A stretch of 64,000 nt of DNA from Fulvia fulva (GCF_020509005.1 NC_063016.1:1922001-1986000), one strand, 5' to 3'. Positions 33,599-43,549 are shown, counted from the first letter of the stretch. The notes: a model not told the origin generated them from the sequence alone. Numbers and translations: made by a program.

Positions 33599-34415
33599 TT
33601 ACAGCGCGCCTAGTTCCTTAAGCTTCGATATCAGCCCATCGACGTCCTCGACCTTGCCTCCTCCCTCTCGAGGCGCCGGCTCGGCTACCTTTACATGCTT
33701 CAGCCGCTTCGTCGCGTCGATGCCGTAATCCGCCATAGTCTTCTTCTCGAGCGGCTTCTTCTTCGCCTTCATGATGTTGGGCAAGCTGGCGTACCTCGGC
33801 TCGTTCAGTCTCAGGTCGGTGGTAATGATCATGGGCAGCTTTGTCTTCAGCGTCTCCACACCGCCATCCACTTCTCTCGTCACAGTCACGTGGTCTCCGT
33901 CGATCTCAACCTGGCTCGCCGATGTCGCTTGAGGCCAGTTTAGAAGTCCTGCAAGCATTTGTCCGGTCTGGTTCGCATCGTCGTCGATGCTCTGCTTGCC
34001 CAGGATCACCAGGTTCCGGTCTTCTTGCTCCACGACCTTCTGCAACAGTTTCGCCACGCCCAGCGGCTCCAGCTCTGTCTTCTCTTCCACAACATGGATG
34101 CCTCTATCCGCACCCATCGCCATTGCTGTGCGAATGATATCTTGGCTCTTTGCTGGACCAGCGGAGAATGCGAGTATGTCTTCCACTGGCTTCTTCTTCT
34201 CCCGCATCCGGACCGCCTCCTCGATCGATAGCTCGTCGAATGGGTTCATGCTGTGCTTGACATTTCGTTCGACGTCCGTCTGCGCTTTGTTGACTCGTGG
34301 TTTGACCTGAGGGAAGTGGTCAGTCTACTGGTCGAAGGTCGTGCCTGCGGCACATTCTTACGGCATAGTCGATCACGCGCTTGACTGGCACTAATATCCT
34401 GAGCTTGGTCGCCAT
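33599..34415 (-). CDS. Electron transfer flavoprotein beta subunit
   Basis: Exon 1 (34,415-34,362) encodes MATKLRILVPVKRVIDYA. A 55-base intron follows (34,361-34,307; GTAAGA to CTCAG, phase 0). Exon 2 (34,306-33,599) starts VKPRVNKAQ. The product is 253 residues, the usual length. Diagnostic segments are NPFDELSIEEAVRMREK, ILGKQSIDDDANQTGQMLA (AMP/FAD-domain signature) and LRLNEPRYASLPNIMKAKKK, the recognition loop that docks acyl-CoA dehydrogenases. Role: with ETF alpha it carries electrons from mitochondrial fatty-acid and amino-acid dehydrogenases to ETF-ubiquinone oxidoreductase. As usual for ETF beta there is no obvious cleaved presequence. The gene looks intact. Confidence 0.95.
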
Positions 34416-34419
34416 CTTT

Positions 34420-35025
34420 ACGAAACAACACTATCGGTGTTGGAAGAACAATGGTCACTGGAGCAAGAAGTGTAGACGTCAGCAGGAGCTTTGCGATCTC
34501 GGCTCAGTTGTCCGCAAAGCCGAGGTGAGCAAGTGACCCGGTTTGCCCGTGTCGTGTCCCACACTCCCAGACAACACCACGATGGCGATCAACAACAGCA
34601 ACAAGTCATCAACCTCATCTTCCTATCTCCCTCGACGACTTCACATGCGACGCAATACAAGACTGCATGACCAGATCAGGAGCACTACCTAGACGTACAC
34701 CTCGACGAGCATCCGCAATAAAGGCAACTCTCGGAGCCGCCAGGAGCAGGAGCAGATGACCGGCAGTAGCACAAGAGCCTTCGCATCGTACAATTCACTT
34801 ATGCCCGATGTCACGTCCTGTCTGTAGCACCACATGTTGTCCAGCAAGTCCAGTCCACCTCAGAGCTCTTCTAATGTCTCCATCATCTGCTCACGTCTAT
34901 GCAACGTCCCCGAACACGCCGGCAGGGGAACCGGCGCCTTTGGCCGAGCTCTCACCTCGTCTTCGGCACTAAAGCCAAGAATCAACAAAAAGCAAACCAG
35001 ACGACGAACATCCGGCTCCAGATGC
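34420..35025. other. Intergenic region between ETF beta and the tRNA gene
   Basis: No protein gene recognised. CA- and TC-rich leader-like sequence fills most of it. Confidence 0.4.
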
Positions 35026-35030
35026 AAAAA
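35026..35030 (-). terminator. Pol III terminator (T5) of the tRNA-Glu gene
   Basis: A run of five T on the minus strand begins 4 bases after the tRNA discriminator base. This is the normal arrangement for RNA polymerase III termination and supports the tRNA gene being a transcription unit. Confidence 0.75.
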
Positions 35031-35054
35031 GAATTCCGACACGGGGAATTGAAC

Positions 35055-35108
35055 CTGATTGCTGTCAGTTACACAGCTTTGGACGGCAGGGAGAGATTAA
35101 ATGCTCAC
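35055..35108 (-). other. Spliceosomal-type intron (introner-like) inside the T stem of tRNA-Glu
   Basis: This 54-base insertion lies between the fourth and fifth base of the 5' strand of the T stem. It starts GTGAGC, has a CTGAC branch-site motif and ends ATCAG. It is about 80% identical to 35,165-35,217, sharing TGCCGTCCA and AGCTGT in the same positions. It is not at the anticodon position that fungal tRNA splicing endonuclease normally cuts. Confidence 0.82.
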
Positions 35109-35122
35109 CCCGGCCACCTGTG

Positions 35123-35149
35123 GGCTATCATGTTCGCATAGCGAAGACA
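35123..35149 (-). other. Canonical tRNA intron (27 bases) after position 37
   Basis: It sits between A37 and C38 of the anticodon loop, the standard site for eukaryotic tRNA introns. It can fold through TTCGC pairing with GCGAA around TAT, extended by CATGT with ACATG. The tRNA splicing endonuclease is expected to remove it. Confidence 0.85.
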
Positions 35150-35164
35150 TGAGAGACAGGTATC

Positions 35165-35217
35165 CTGCTGCTGTTAGTCCAACAGCTATGGACGGCAAGG
35201 TGAGATTGGATGCTTAC
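35165..35217 (-). other. Spliceosomal-type intron (introner-like) inside the D arm of tRNA-Glu
   Basis: This 53-base insertion in the D loop / D stem region splits CTAG from GATA. It starts GTAAGC, has GGACTAAC as branch site and ends AGCAGCAG. It is the sister copy of 35,055-35,108. The AG/G flank is a typical protosplice site. Confidence 0.82.
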
Positions 35218-35238
35218 CTAGCCACTAGACCATATCGG

Positions 35239-35258
35239 ATACCACGAATCCGTGGTAT
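35239..35258. repeat. Perfect 8-bp inverted repeat at the 5' edge of the tRNA gene
   Basis: ATACCACG and CGTGGTAT flank a 4-base spacer. It overlaps the first base of the tRNA and lies where the Pol III initiation region would be. It may be chance or a small cruciform. Confidence 0.5.
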
Positions 35259-35711
35259 AGCGCAAGTTTTGTCGCCGATTATATAGCCTGTAAAAACCAC
35301 GGCTAGGTGGTCCAGAATGTCCAGAGCAGGGCTGAAAATTGCTGCTACCAAGGTACATCCACCGTGCACTTCACACCACAACCTCAACACATCGACCAAC
35401 TCCGAGGGCTGACTGAGAACTGTGCAGCTCGTGCCTCTATTCTGGTATCACCATTGCAGCATGGCGTGGTAGGACATAACGAAATCTCATTTCGACCAAA
35501 GGTTTGCCTTGGAATGCGACAAGGCTTTAACAGTACTGGAGAAAGACCTTCGCTAAGACTGAAGGTCGCACAACTTCGCCGAGCATTCAGGTGGCTTTCG
35601 CGGCTCATGCGATTGCGGTCTCTTGGTCGTGAATATGTCAACAAGTAGGTACAAAGGTAGACCGCCGGTGGACAAGCTGCTTTCGACCGCAGTTCCAGCT
35701 GCTCGCTCAAC

Positions 35712-37301
35712 ATGCTCTTACTTCACGGGCCAACGATTGTCTTATATCTTTGTGTTTTCCTTTTATTGACCCAGCTGTTCCACGGACACCCTGACCGCCC
35801 TGGGTACTACAGTGTAGTAACGTCGCCAGAGTCCCTCCCTACGAAGGCCCCAAACACCATCGAAGACCTTCAAACCATTCTAGACGATGTCGCGAGCTTG
35901 AGATTGAATGTACTGTATTTTACCGAAGATATTGGGACTCGATTAATGTCAATAGAGGCGCTGCTTAGCAGCCTCGTAGCTCAGGGTGCGAGCCTCTCAG
36001 CGCCATCAATCATCCCTAACACTTACCCAATAGATGTACCGTTGCCGTACGAGACCCCGCCGCCATATCCAACGCCACATAATGGATCGTACCACGGCAC
36101 TGGTATCACAGCCGGCCCAACTGGAACGGGATATAGCTATTGGCAACCCACACCTTCACCGACCTCTTCCGACGCATGGGATTCGCAGGTCACCAGCAAC
36201 ATTGCAGTGCATCACCGGATCTTCGACAACAGCGCCCCCCTTTCGAATTTATGTGACGACTCGAATGTCAACATCGTCATCCTAGACTTTCTCTTCACCT
36301 TTGCGAACCTCACAGAAGGATGGCCGGACATGTGGTATGGCCCGGAGTGTTATAGTGACTCCAGGGCACCAACTGTTCGATTGCTCAGCCTTGGCGCCGC
36401 AGATACAGGACTGCCAGCGGTACGTTACTGAAGAGTACTAAACATCGAGCAGTGGCTTAGATTGCGGTGGATTGTCGAGATATGCGCTACACGAAGCGAT
36501 TCAAGTCACCATGAACCAGAACTCTGCCACATGCTTCACCAGTGTACTGGCTAATGCTCTTCTGTTCTCAGGTCAGGAAAGAAGATTTTGCTCAGACTGG
36601 GCCAAGCCGTACCGGGCACCAACTTCGATGTCGCTGAGGCTGAGCTCCTTGCTGAACAGATGTGGAACCTGTTCGGCCTCAAGAGTCCGGACTACAACGG
36701 ACCACGCCCGATAGGAGACGATGTCACCGTAGATGGCTTCGAGATGACGCTGAACATTGATAACCCGGATCAGCCATGAGACGTCTTCGCGGAAAACATA
36801 CGAGATCTAATGTATCAAGACTACACCAAGCAGTACTACCTCGCATCACGACCCAGTTGCGACATCAATAATCCAGGCATAGTTCGTGGCGCCATGGCAT
36901 TGAGCAACTTCATTTGGCCACAGTTCCATTCGGAGCAAAGCTGCCAGATCAACGTAAACGACAATTCAGCCTTCCTCTCATCCTTCCGAAGCTGGGTGAG
37001 TTTCGTTCATGAGTATTACTGGCCACAGATCTACATCGGCGCGACCGCGGTTCCATTGAATGCTGCGTATGTTCCGCGCGGAAGCTTAGTAGGAGCCATG
37101 CCACAGTTCCAGCGTGGACCACGACCAGAATGGCCGTTAAGGCTGGAAGACAGACTTGGTGGTTGGACGATCAGAGAAGGCGCGGAGGCGATCAGCGATG
37201 TGGATGAGTATGGACTCAACTGGTTGGATTGGCTCAAAGCATCGTTTACTGGCTGCTCTCCACAGTTCGAGGGAGGCAAATGCCACATGTATTGTATTTG
37301 A
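35712..37301 (+). pseudogene. GH18 (class III chitinase)-like gene, decayed and without catalytic Glu
   Basis: An N-terminal hydrophobic signal (MLLLHGPTIVLYLCVFLLL) is followed by a Pro/Thr-rich linker and then a GH18-like barrel: SNIAVHHRIFDN, NVNIVILDFLF, then KKILLRLGQAVPGTNFDVAE, WNLFG, RPIGDDVTVDGFE, and DVFAENIRDLMYQDY, QYYLASRPSC, NFIWPQFHSE. The catalytic DxxDxDxE is replaced by DGFEMTLN (36,732-36,755), so the proton-donor Glu is missing. An in-frame TGA at 36,777-36,779 separates conserved parts in the same frame, with no usable intron. Intron sites are plausible at about 36,420-36,465 and before 36,574. The N-terminal pre-barrel coil (about residues 45-95) is unusual. The gene is most likely a pseudogene derived from a chitin-binding or inactive GH18 paralogue. 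Confidence 0.65.
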
Positions 37302-37462
37302 GCTTTGACATGGAGGTAACGTGCGTACCGATGCGGGCTGCTACGACTATGGGATCACGGAGTCCGCGGGGAACCTGTGTACGATGGAGAAGCTTCTTTT
37401 AACGCATTCAGTACACTACTATACAACGGTTTCGTCTATCATTATCCACAAATCCTCATCGT

Positions 37463-37882
37463 CTACTTCTTATCACCGGTGTTGTGGATGACATTTGGCA
37501 CAGCGCGCTCGACGCTCTCTGGCAGCTTCTCCTGGATCTTCTGTGGAACGACTGACTCCTCACCGCCGCCAAGGGCGTGAGACTTGTTGGTAGATTGATC
37601 GCCTTTGTTGCCAGTTGGGTGGACCTATCAAACTGTAAGACGACGTGTGATACAATTCCAAAAATGACTTTGACATACACTCTCTGGGGGGGAATCCTCA
37701 AGACCCTTTGGTGCAGCCTCCTGGACCTTGCCTGGGACAGCCGAGTCGTCGATGGCGTGGGACTTGTCCTGGCCGTGCTCGTTGGTGGAAGACATCCTTG
37801 CTGAGGATGCGATTGTTCTGGTCTGGAAAGTTTTGGTGATTGCCGATGAAGATCTAAGAGTTTGACGGAGAATCTGAACCAT
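37463..37882 (-). CDS. Small protein with two internal repeats, probable mitochondrial presequence
   Basis: Exon 1 (37,882-37,679) and exon 2 (37,624-37,463) are joined by a 54-base intron (GTATGT to GATAG, phase 0), giving 121 residues. The N-terminus (MVQILRQTLRSSSAITKTFQ) is Arg/Ser/Thr-rich without acids, like a mitochondrial targeting sequence. The rest is hydrophilic. Two related units follow, one with KSHAIDDSAVPGKVQEAAPKGLE and one with KSHALGG, VPQKIQEKLPESVE. Composition resembles stress-inducible hydrophilic proteins, but no family is assigned. A second Met after the presequence (MSSTNEHG) could give a cytosolic form. Confidence 0.72.
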
Positions 37883-37889
37883 TTTTGTA

Positions 37890-39600
37890 GTTGACTGTAC
37901 AAAGGCTTTGTAGCTCTGCCTGGTGCACAGCTTATAACATAGGCACCCACATGCTATTGTGCTATTGCATGTTTATGTCGAAATCTAGCACGTCATTAGG
38001 ATTCGCCATGTGTTGTCGTACATGAGCATCATCGTCACGAAATGCGAAATGGCACCTGGCTGGGGTTATTCGCTTTGCGAAAGGGCCGTGTGAACGCACG
38101 GGAGCGGAGTGATCTGACGGCCGTGAAGACACGTTTCGAGATGAACTACATTGATACCTATCAGTCGGTAATCATACCGTGCTCGATACAGTGAGCGTTG
38201 CAGCAGATGGCGTACACCAAGCATCATGAGATCGGCGGAAGCTTGTCCGAGATGCGACGACAAAGAATGAGATGGCCGGATGAACATGGTTTCCGCGATC
38301 TGACATGTTGAGACCTGTGGTTCTTTGCTCCAGCCTTTGGTTCCAAGCGAGCAAGCAAGATCGAAGGCGACTTGTTGGATCCTGCGAGATTCTTGCGGCG
38401 TTCGTTTCGTCCGCTTCTACCAGCCTGCAACCTCTTCGACAGTTCATCGACACGTATCCTCCCGTCAAGGACAAGCATCCGCTTCTCAGTGTTCCTCAAC
38501 CGATGACGGATCGCATTGTGGGCCATGCTGGGAGGTAGTAGAGCACACACTTCTCTGCACTCGACGGAGTATTGTATGGCCTGCCGGCCACGCTGTGGCT
38601 GCTCTCTACCACCATGGCCATGGCTGTGTCCGCGCCCGCTTGTCCAGGAAGCTTCCAAACGGACCGACCTGCTTGTAGCAGACCATCATATCACCTAGTC
38701 CATCTCTTTCTCGTTTTTGCTCGACTGACATGACCCAGAATAGACGGCTTGCCCAGAGCTGTGGATCAGTCTCGCCCGCGATCGTTTCTCAGTTGGACGC
38801 AGAGGATATAGTACAGCATTGCTCTTGAAGGATACCGATACAATCACGTTTTCTGGAGACGATGGCATAAGCTGAAGGGAGCAAAGGGACACACTGGTAC
38901 GAACTTTATGATGCATCTCTTGGCAGCGACGGGAGCGGAGACACGATGTACAGATTTTCATCAAGACGATATGGAGGTCACGTACATTGCAAGTGTCTCC
39001 TCTGCTGCTTTCCAGGTCTTCTTCGTTGATTCACCATCGGACCCAGAAAAATGGCAACGCATGATCGTGCTCACGCCACAGCCAAAATCCTTGGGCTCGA
39101 AATGTCAATCTCGGTGTTGGTGTCAGAGCCGGCTGCGGTTGGTGGGCAAGCGTGTGTGCGTGGCATGTGCAAGTGGATGCTGCTTCTGTGGACCTGCAGC
39201 TCTCAACGGAAGGTGAAGGCCAAGGCCAGAGCACAGCATGTGACAGTGACGTGGACGTGGACGTGGACGTGGACGTGGACGTGGACAAGACATGTGAAAG
39301 GGGAGGGCGAGCAGTTCGAGACGACTTTGCGGCGACAGTCCCTTCGTCCTTCGGGGGATGGTCTTCTAGTAGAGTTCTAGCGCCAGGAACGAAGCTTCGT
39401 CGGGGATGTGGAACATCGGGCCGGCAGGGCAGCAACAATGCCAAGTGCCAGCAGGAAAGGATCTCGGATCTTCCCCCAGCACGCGTCATGCCTCCGATTG
39501 GTGGATGTCGCGCACTTGCTGTCGCCTGTCGGTCAATCCCTGTCCCTACATGTAGTTCTACTACTAGTGGGACTCTGTGTGCTTTTCACCTCCAGTCACC
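37890..39600. other. 1.7 kb intergenic region
   Basis: Several frames overlap on both strands without family features. It contains the GTGGAC repeat listed separately. The last 100 bases are the probable leader of the gene at 39,601. Confidence 0.45.
39251..39286. repeat. Hexanucleotide microsatellite (GTGGAC)6
   Basis: Six perfect tandem copies. In other frames it would encode alternating Val-Asp, but no gene covers it convincingly. Confidence 0.95.
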
Positions 39601-40940
39601 ATGTCTTTCGCGTCCTCTTCCATGCCCGACAGGCCAGAACGCCGGCCCAAAAGTCCACCGCTCGCTTTTGAACGAACATCCAACGACGCCCTCATTCCGC
39701 CTACTCAGAATCGCCGCAGCCGGTCGACTTCGCCATCTTCACGCTCAAACTCCAACTCCAACTTGAACATGGGACGCGCAAGTCCGCTCAGTCCGGCGAG
39801 CAATGTCGGACTCTTGCACGTCATTGTCGACCAGCAGCACGAGACCATCCAAGGCCTACACGACGCTTTCGCGAAAGAACGACACACATGGGGCTTGGAG
39901 AGACAGCATCTCCTCGAGCGCGTCGCACAATTAGAGCAGTTGCTGAAGAGCGACGACCATTGGAGGTATTGCTCCATGAGCGAATACGCGCCCTTCACCG
40001 CTGACTTGATGACAGCCCAGCAAAATCTCCGATATTGTCGCCTTCAGCCGGAACGGACATCACATCACCACACTCGCGAGCATTGCTCCCCACCATCGCG
40101 GAAGACGAGAATATCGAGCCGCTGTCCATCAGACGGAATGGCGCCCCGACCTCGATTGAGCTGCCCACCATAACAGAGGCACCGAGCGAGGAACCACGAC
40201 GAGAAAGCCTCGTTTCCTTCACCAATGCCGAAGGGCTGCAGGTCACAGAGATACCCACGTCGCCTTCACAGAGAAGCGGCACCTCACCGCCTCCACCTAA
40301 GAACCGCGTTCTTGCAGGGCATACGCCTTTAAAGGCTCCCCGGCCGCCGACACCTCCACCCGGTAACATGGCAATGGATGGAATCGAAGATACGCCTACG
40401 CGAAACAACACGCACATCAACACGCTGCTTGTAAAGAGCAGTGACGATGAGGAAGATCCGGCATTGAACGGACCACTGAACATGCCGGCCCTCCCGCATC
40501 AGCCCGATGCAACTAACTTCACTCTGGAAGCGTTGAGCAAGAGATTGGAGAACATCGTGGATCATCCAGAGAACGGCAAGCCCATGATATTCTCGCAAAA
40601 GTCGCCTGGCCTAGCGTCTCCAGCATCTCCCGCTGAGCGTGACGGCAAAGATGTGAGCCCAGAATCGCAGGCCAAACTGAATGAAGAGAAACCCCTTGCA
40701 CCACTTCCAACGCATCAGGCACAAAGCGAAGCAGGGTCAAATGCTCTTAGCCCAACATTGTCTCAAGTATCGCGAAACACAGGCACCTTCTCCCCTCAGG
40801 AGGTGCACGAGGCGAAAGTGCAGGCCGAGTTCGAGCAAGGAGGTATCAAGTTGAAGAAGAAGACCAGCACGAACTTCGGCGCCCCTTTCGGATCACTCGC
40901 TGGTTTCGGTCCGAGGAGAACATCTCAGGACAAGGCATAG
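39601..40940 (+). CDS. Ser/Pro-rich disordered protein with a short coiled coil
   Basis: Exon 1 (39,601-39,965) and exon 2 (40,016-40,940) are joined by a 50-base intron (GTATTG donor, GCTGAC branch, GACAG acceptor, phase 2), giving 429 residues. Residues about 70-120 form a predicted coiled coil (HVIVDQQHETIQGLHDAFAK, LERQHLLERVAQLEQLLK). The rest is low-complexity Ser/Pro/Glu, with SP and TP sites suggesting phosphorylation, a second helical stretch (TFSPQEVHEAKVQAEFEQGG) and a basic C-terminus (GGIKLKKKTSTNFG). No catalytic domain. Clean splicing and an ACC-ATG start support a real gene; the role is unknown. Confidence 0.78.
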
Positions 40941-40944
40941 AGTG

Positions 40945-41860
40945 TCGACGCATTACCAGATGCGCATGTCCAGGAGTATACGCACGATCACATCGAACTC
41001 AAGGAGAGAGTGCTTATTAACTTTGGCACTCCACTTGGGACGCTTGACGGCATCACTTCCAGAGATACAACGTCTCGAGGCACGGATACGCCTTGTGAAG
41101 AAGTATCAGTGTCGCGTTGGCACTAGCCTAGCGAACAATTTGAATACTGCTGGTCGGTACTTCTCGCGGAGGACAAAAGGATATAGATGAATTTTCATGG
41201 CATGCCGGACGGATTCCAGGCAGGAAGATACCCCAAAAATGGCTCCAGTGCAGTGCCATTCTTTACGTACTTGAGCGCAAAGCTCTATGATCACGAATCA
41301 TGAATGTCACCTTCCATTTCAGATGTCAGTCGAGGAATGGAGTTCCATCTCTTTGTGGAGCCCCTTGCTTCGATTGAGACTTTGATCTGGAGCTTTGGTC
41401 TTTCATGCGACCACTTTGGCAGGACACATTCCAGGACGCGTTGCATCTAACGTGTGGCTCGACACAAAAGCTCCAGACTGCGCGCTCCTTGCCCGCCCCT
41501 TTGCGTGCTCCACTCAACTTGACACAGAGCGATGCTGACGTTGTATGGCGATTTCTGTATGCGCGGCTGATCTGGCTGAAGGATCATACTGCGTACCTTG
41601 CAGATGCCAAACGAGAATGGCTGCAGGTAAGTGGCCGGTCTGGCGCTCATGCGAGCTGTCATGCCTGTCAAGGAGTCATTCATAAGTTCACTTGTCTTGC
41701 CCTTCCATCTACTTCTTGGCTCACTACTGCCTCCAGCTAACAGCTTCGTCGATCATTCGCTTCGAGACGGAGAAGTGTCGCTGTCATTCGCTTGAAGCGT
41801 AATTTTGCCAGGTACACACAAGAGATCTACCACTACATCCACATCTACGGGCTGCGATCA
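40945..41860. other. Intergenic region
   Basis: No coherent gene. Short frames near 41,405-41,640 lack any recognised feature. The last 50 bases form the leader of the secreted-peptide gene. Confidence 0.4.
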
Positions 41861-41862
41861 CC

Positions 41863-42463
41863 ATGCAAACCCCATCCTGCCTCGTCCAGCTCCTCCTAAC
41901 CCTCACCATCCTTACCACAATCGTTTTCGCCACTCCAGTCACCCGAACAGCAGCATACGCAGACATCGAGAAACGATGGGCCGAGGGCATGAGAGATGAG
42001 GTAAGTCCGCCACTCCCCCAACCCTACGCCCTAAATGAAACACCAAAACCAACCCCAGCATCAAAGCCGTGTCTCCGTCGGAACCTCCCCGGCTGCTACT
42101 TCCACCCCTGGTTCCAGCACCTCCTCCACGTACACCGCCACCAAAGACCATCTACCTCACCTCACCTCCCACCCACTAACATCCCCTTCTCCCCCTCAGC
42201 GCGAACTCCACTCCGGCCTCTCGCATCGAGACATGACGCCCGCTTGGTCCATGCACGCCCGCGACGCCGAAGATGACGAAGACTTCGCGAGTGCGACGTG
42301 GACACGAGCCAAGAGGACAACGAGCCTGATGGACAGGATGCAGGCGTTTGCGGAGAGGGTTATGAGGGAGAAGGGAGTGACGTTGGGGGCGAGGAAGAGG
42401 GAGGCGGTGCAGGTGACGGATAGTCAAAGGCCGTGGAAGCCGCAGTATTATTTTAGTTATTGA
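41863..42463 (+). CDS. Small secreted protein with several dibasic (Kex2-type) sites
   Basis: Exon 1 (41,863-42,000) and exon 2 (42,200-42,463) are joined by a 199-base intron (GTAAGT to CTCAG, phase 0), giving 133 residues. A signal peptide (MQTPSCLVQLLLTLTILTTI) is followed by ATPVTRTAAYADIEKRW, a typical propeptide ending in KR. Further basic pairs occur at AKR and ARKR. The tail is aromatic (RPWKPQYYFSY). After the signal there are no Cys. The layout resembles precursors processed by Kex2 into secreted peptides, but without repeated peptide copies. It might be an effector-like or signalling peptide; function unknown. Confidence 0.72.
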
Positions 42464-43070
42464 GCATGAGGTCGGGCATGGGGAGGAGGAGGTGGGATGG
42501 GTAGGGTTGGGTTGTGATGCTGCTGCTGCTGCTGCCACTGTGTGGCGTCAAAGTTGATAGAGAGAGTGCTGGTTGCTTACGATGATGATGGTACAACGAC
42601 TGAAATATGATCAATGCTCTTGCGCTTTCCATGGGTCTTGACAGAGGAGGTGGCGGCCTCGCTTCAAAAAGCGACAGCACATTCAAGCAGTCCAAAGCGC
42701 TTCCGGCACCTTCGACGTACTTGATGTCTTTGTATAGAGGTGCACGCTTTGATCCTTCAGCATTGCGTGTAGTCGCTACGCTGCAGTGTTGCTGTTGTAT
42801 ATGACGAGATATTGCCCCTAGTCTGATGCAGGCACCATCCCGTTCTCGTCGTGCACCTTGCTCGGCACGTTCGCTATTGTTACATAGTGTTATACACGCC
42901 CTGCCCCATGGTATCTCTAAGCTATCAGTCTGCGCCGGTGGGTGGCAAATGCAATGCATGTCCGACCTCTACGATGAACCTGTGTCACTCCATCAGTTTT
43001 TGTCTTCATATCAGATTAGAACACACGCACCACCCTTAACGCCTTCGCTGCAGCACATGCATGCCATGCT
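42464..43070. other. Convergent intergenic region
   Basis: This contains a (CTG)n-like run near 42,520-42,540 downstream of the secreted-protein stop. No other feature seen. Confidence 0.4.
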
Positions 43071-43075
43071 AGCCC

Positions 43076-43544
43076 TCAATAAGATTGATCCTTCCCAAAC
43101 TCGCCCTTCGACACCCGATCCGCTCTAGCCAGTACGTCCCGCAACATGTTAAGTCGTTCATTCAGCTCCATCACAGCAGAAAGTCGATCCTGGATCTCAG
43201 CGCCCATCCGATTGTCGCCTTTCTCAATGTCGCGCATTCGGGCCTCATTCGCTTCAATCTGAGCGGTGTTGTTCCGGAGTTGAGTCTGTAATGCATGAAG
43301 CTGATCGAAACTGGAAGTTGTTTTTGTGCTGTGGTTGCTTTTGGGTGAAGCTGGTGACATTGTGTCATGTCTGTCACTTGCTGCTGTGCTCTGGCTTCCT
43401 GCCTCGCTGGGGCGCTACAAGGCAATGTTAGCATTCCTGGCTGAGCAAACAGCGGCAGGCGACCGAGGGACACACCCTCAATAGACTAAGCTCGGCATTC
43501 CTTCGCCTCTGCGCCCTCAACATCCAGTTCTCGGTGGATGCCAT
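43076..43544 (-). CDS. Small coiled-coil protein, 135 residues
   Basis: Exon 1 (43,544-43,476) encodes MASTENWMLRAQRRRNAELS. A 61-base intron (GTGTGT to TTGTAG, branch GCTAAC, phase 0) follows, then exon 2 (43,414-43,076). The N-terminus is basic and the centre Ser/Thr-rich. The C-terminal half is a continuous heptad-like helix (LHALQTQLRNNTAQIEANEA to ELNERLNMLRDVLARAD). It looks like a subunit of a larger complex, but no family could be assigned from memory. Confidence 0.68.
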
Positions 43545-43549
43545 CGTGC

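Larger units (their letters stand above)
35034..35239 (-). tRNA. tRNA-Glu (CUC) interrupted by three introns
   Basis: On the minus strand the gene starts TCCGATATGGTCTAGTGGC and ends CCCCGTGTCGGAA. Exon parts are 35,239-35,218, 35,164-35,150, 35,122-35,109 and 35,054-35,034. Removing 35,217-35,165, 35,149-35,123 and 35,108-35,055 leaves 72 bases that fold perfectly: acceptor TCCGATA with TGTCGGA (one G-U pair), D arm GTCT with GGAT, anticodon stem CCTGT with ACAGG around loop CTCTCAC (anticodon CTC), and T stem CGGGG with CCCCG around TTCAATT. The T stem and D arm form only if the two extra introns are removed precisely. The A box (TGGTCTAGTGGCTAGG) and B box (GGTTCAATTCC) are still intact in the DNA, because each intron begins or ends with the bases it displaces. 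A T5 terminator follows. Read as DNA it is a broken tRNA; read as a precursor it is complete. Confidence 0.88.
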
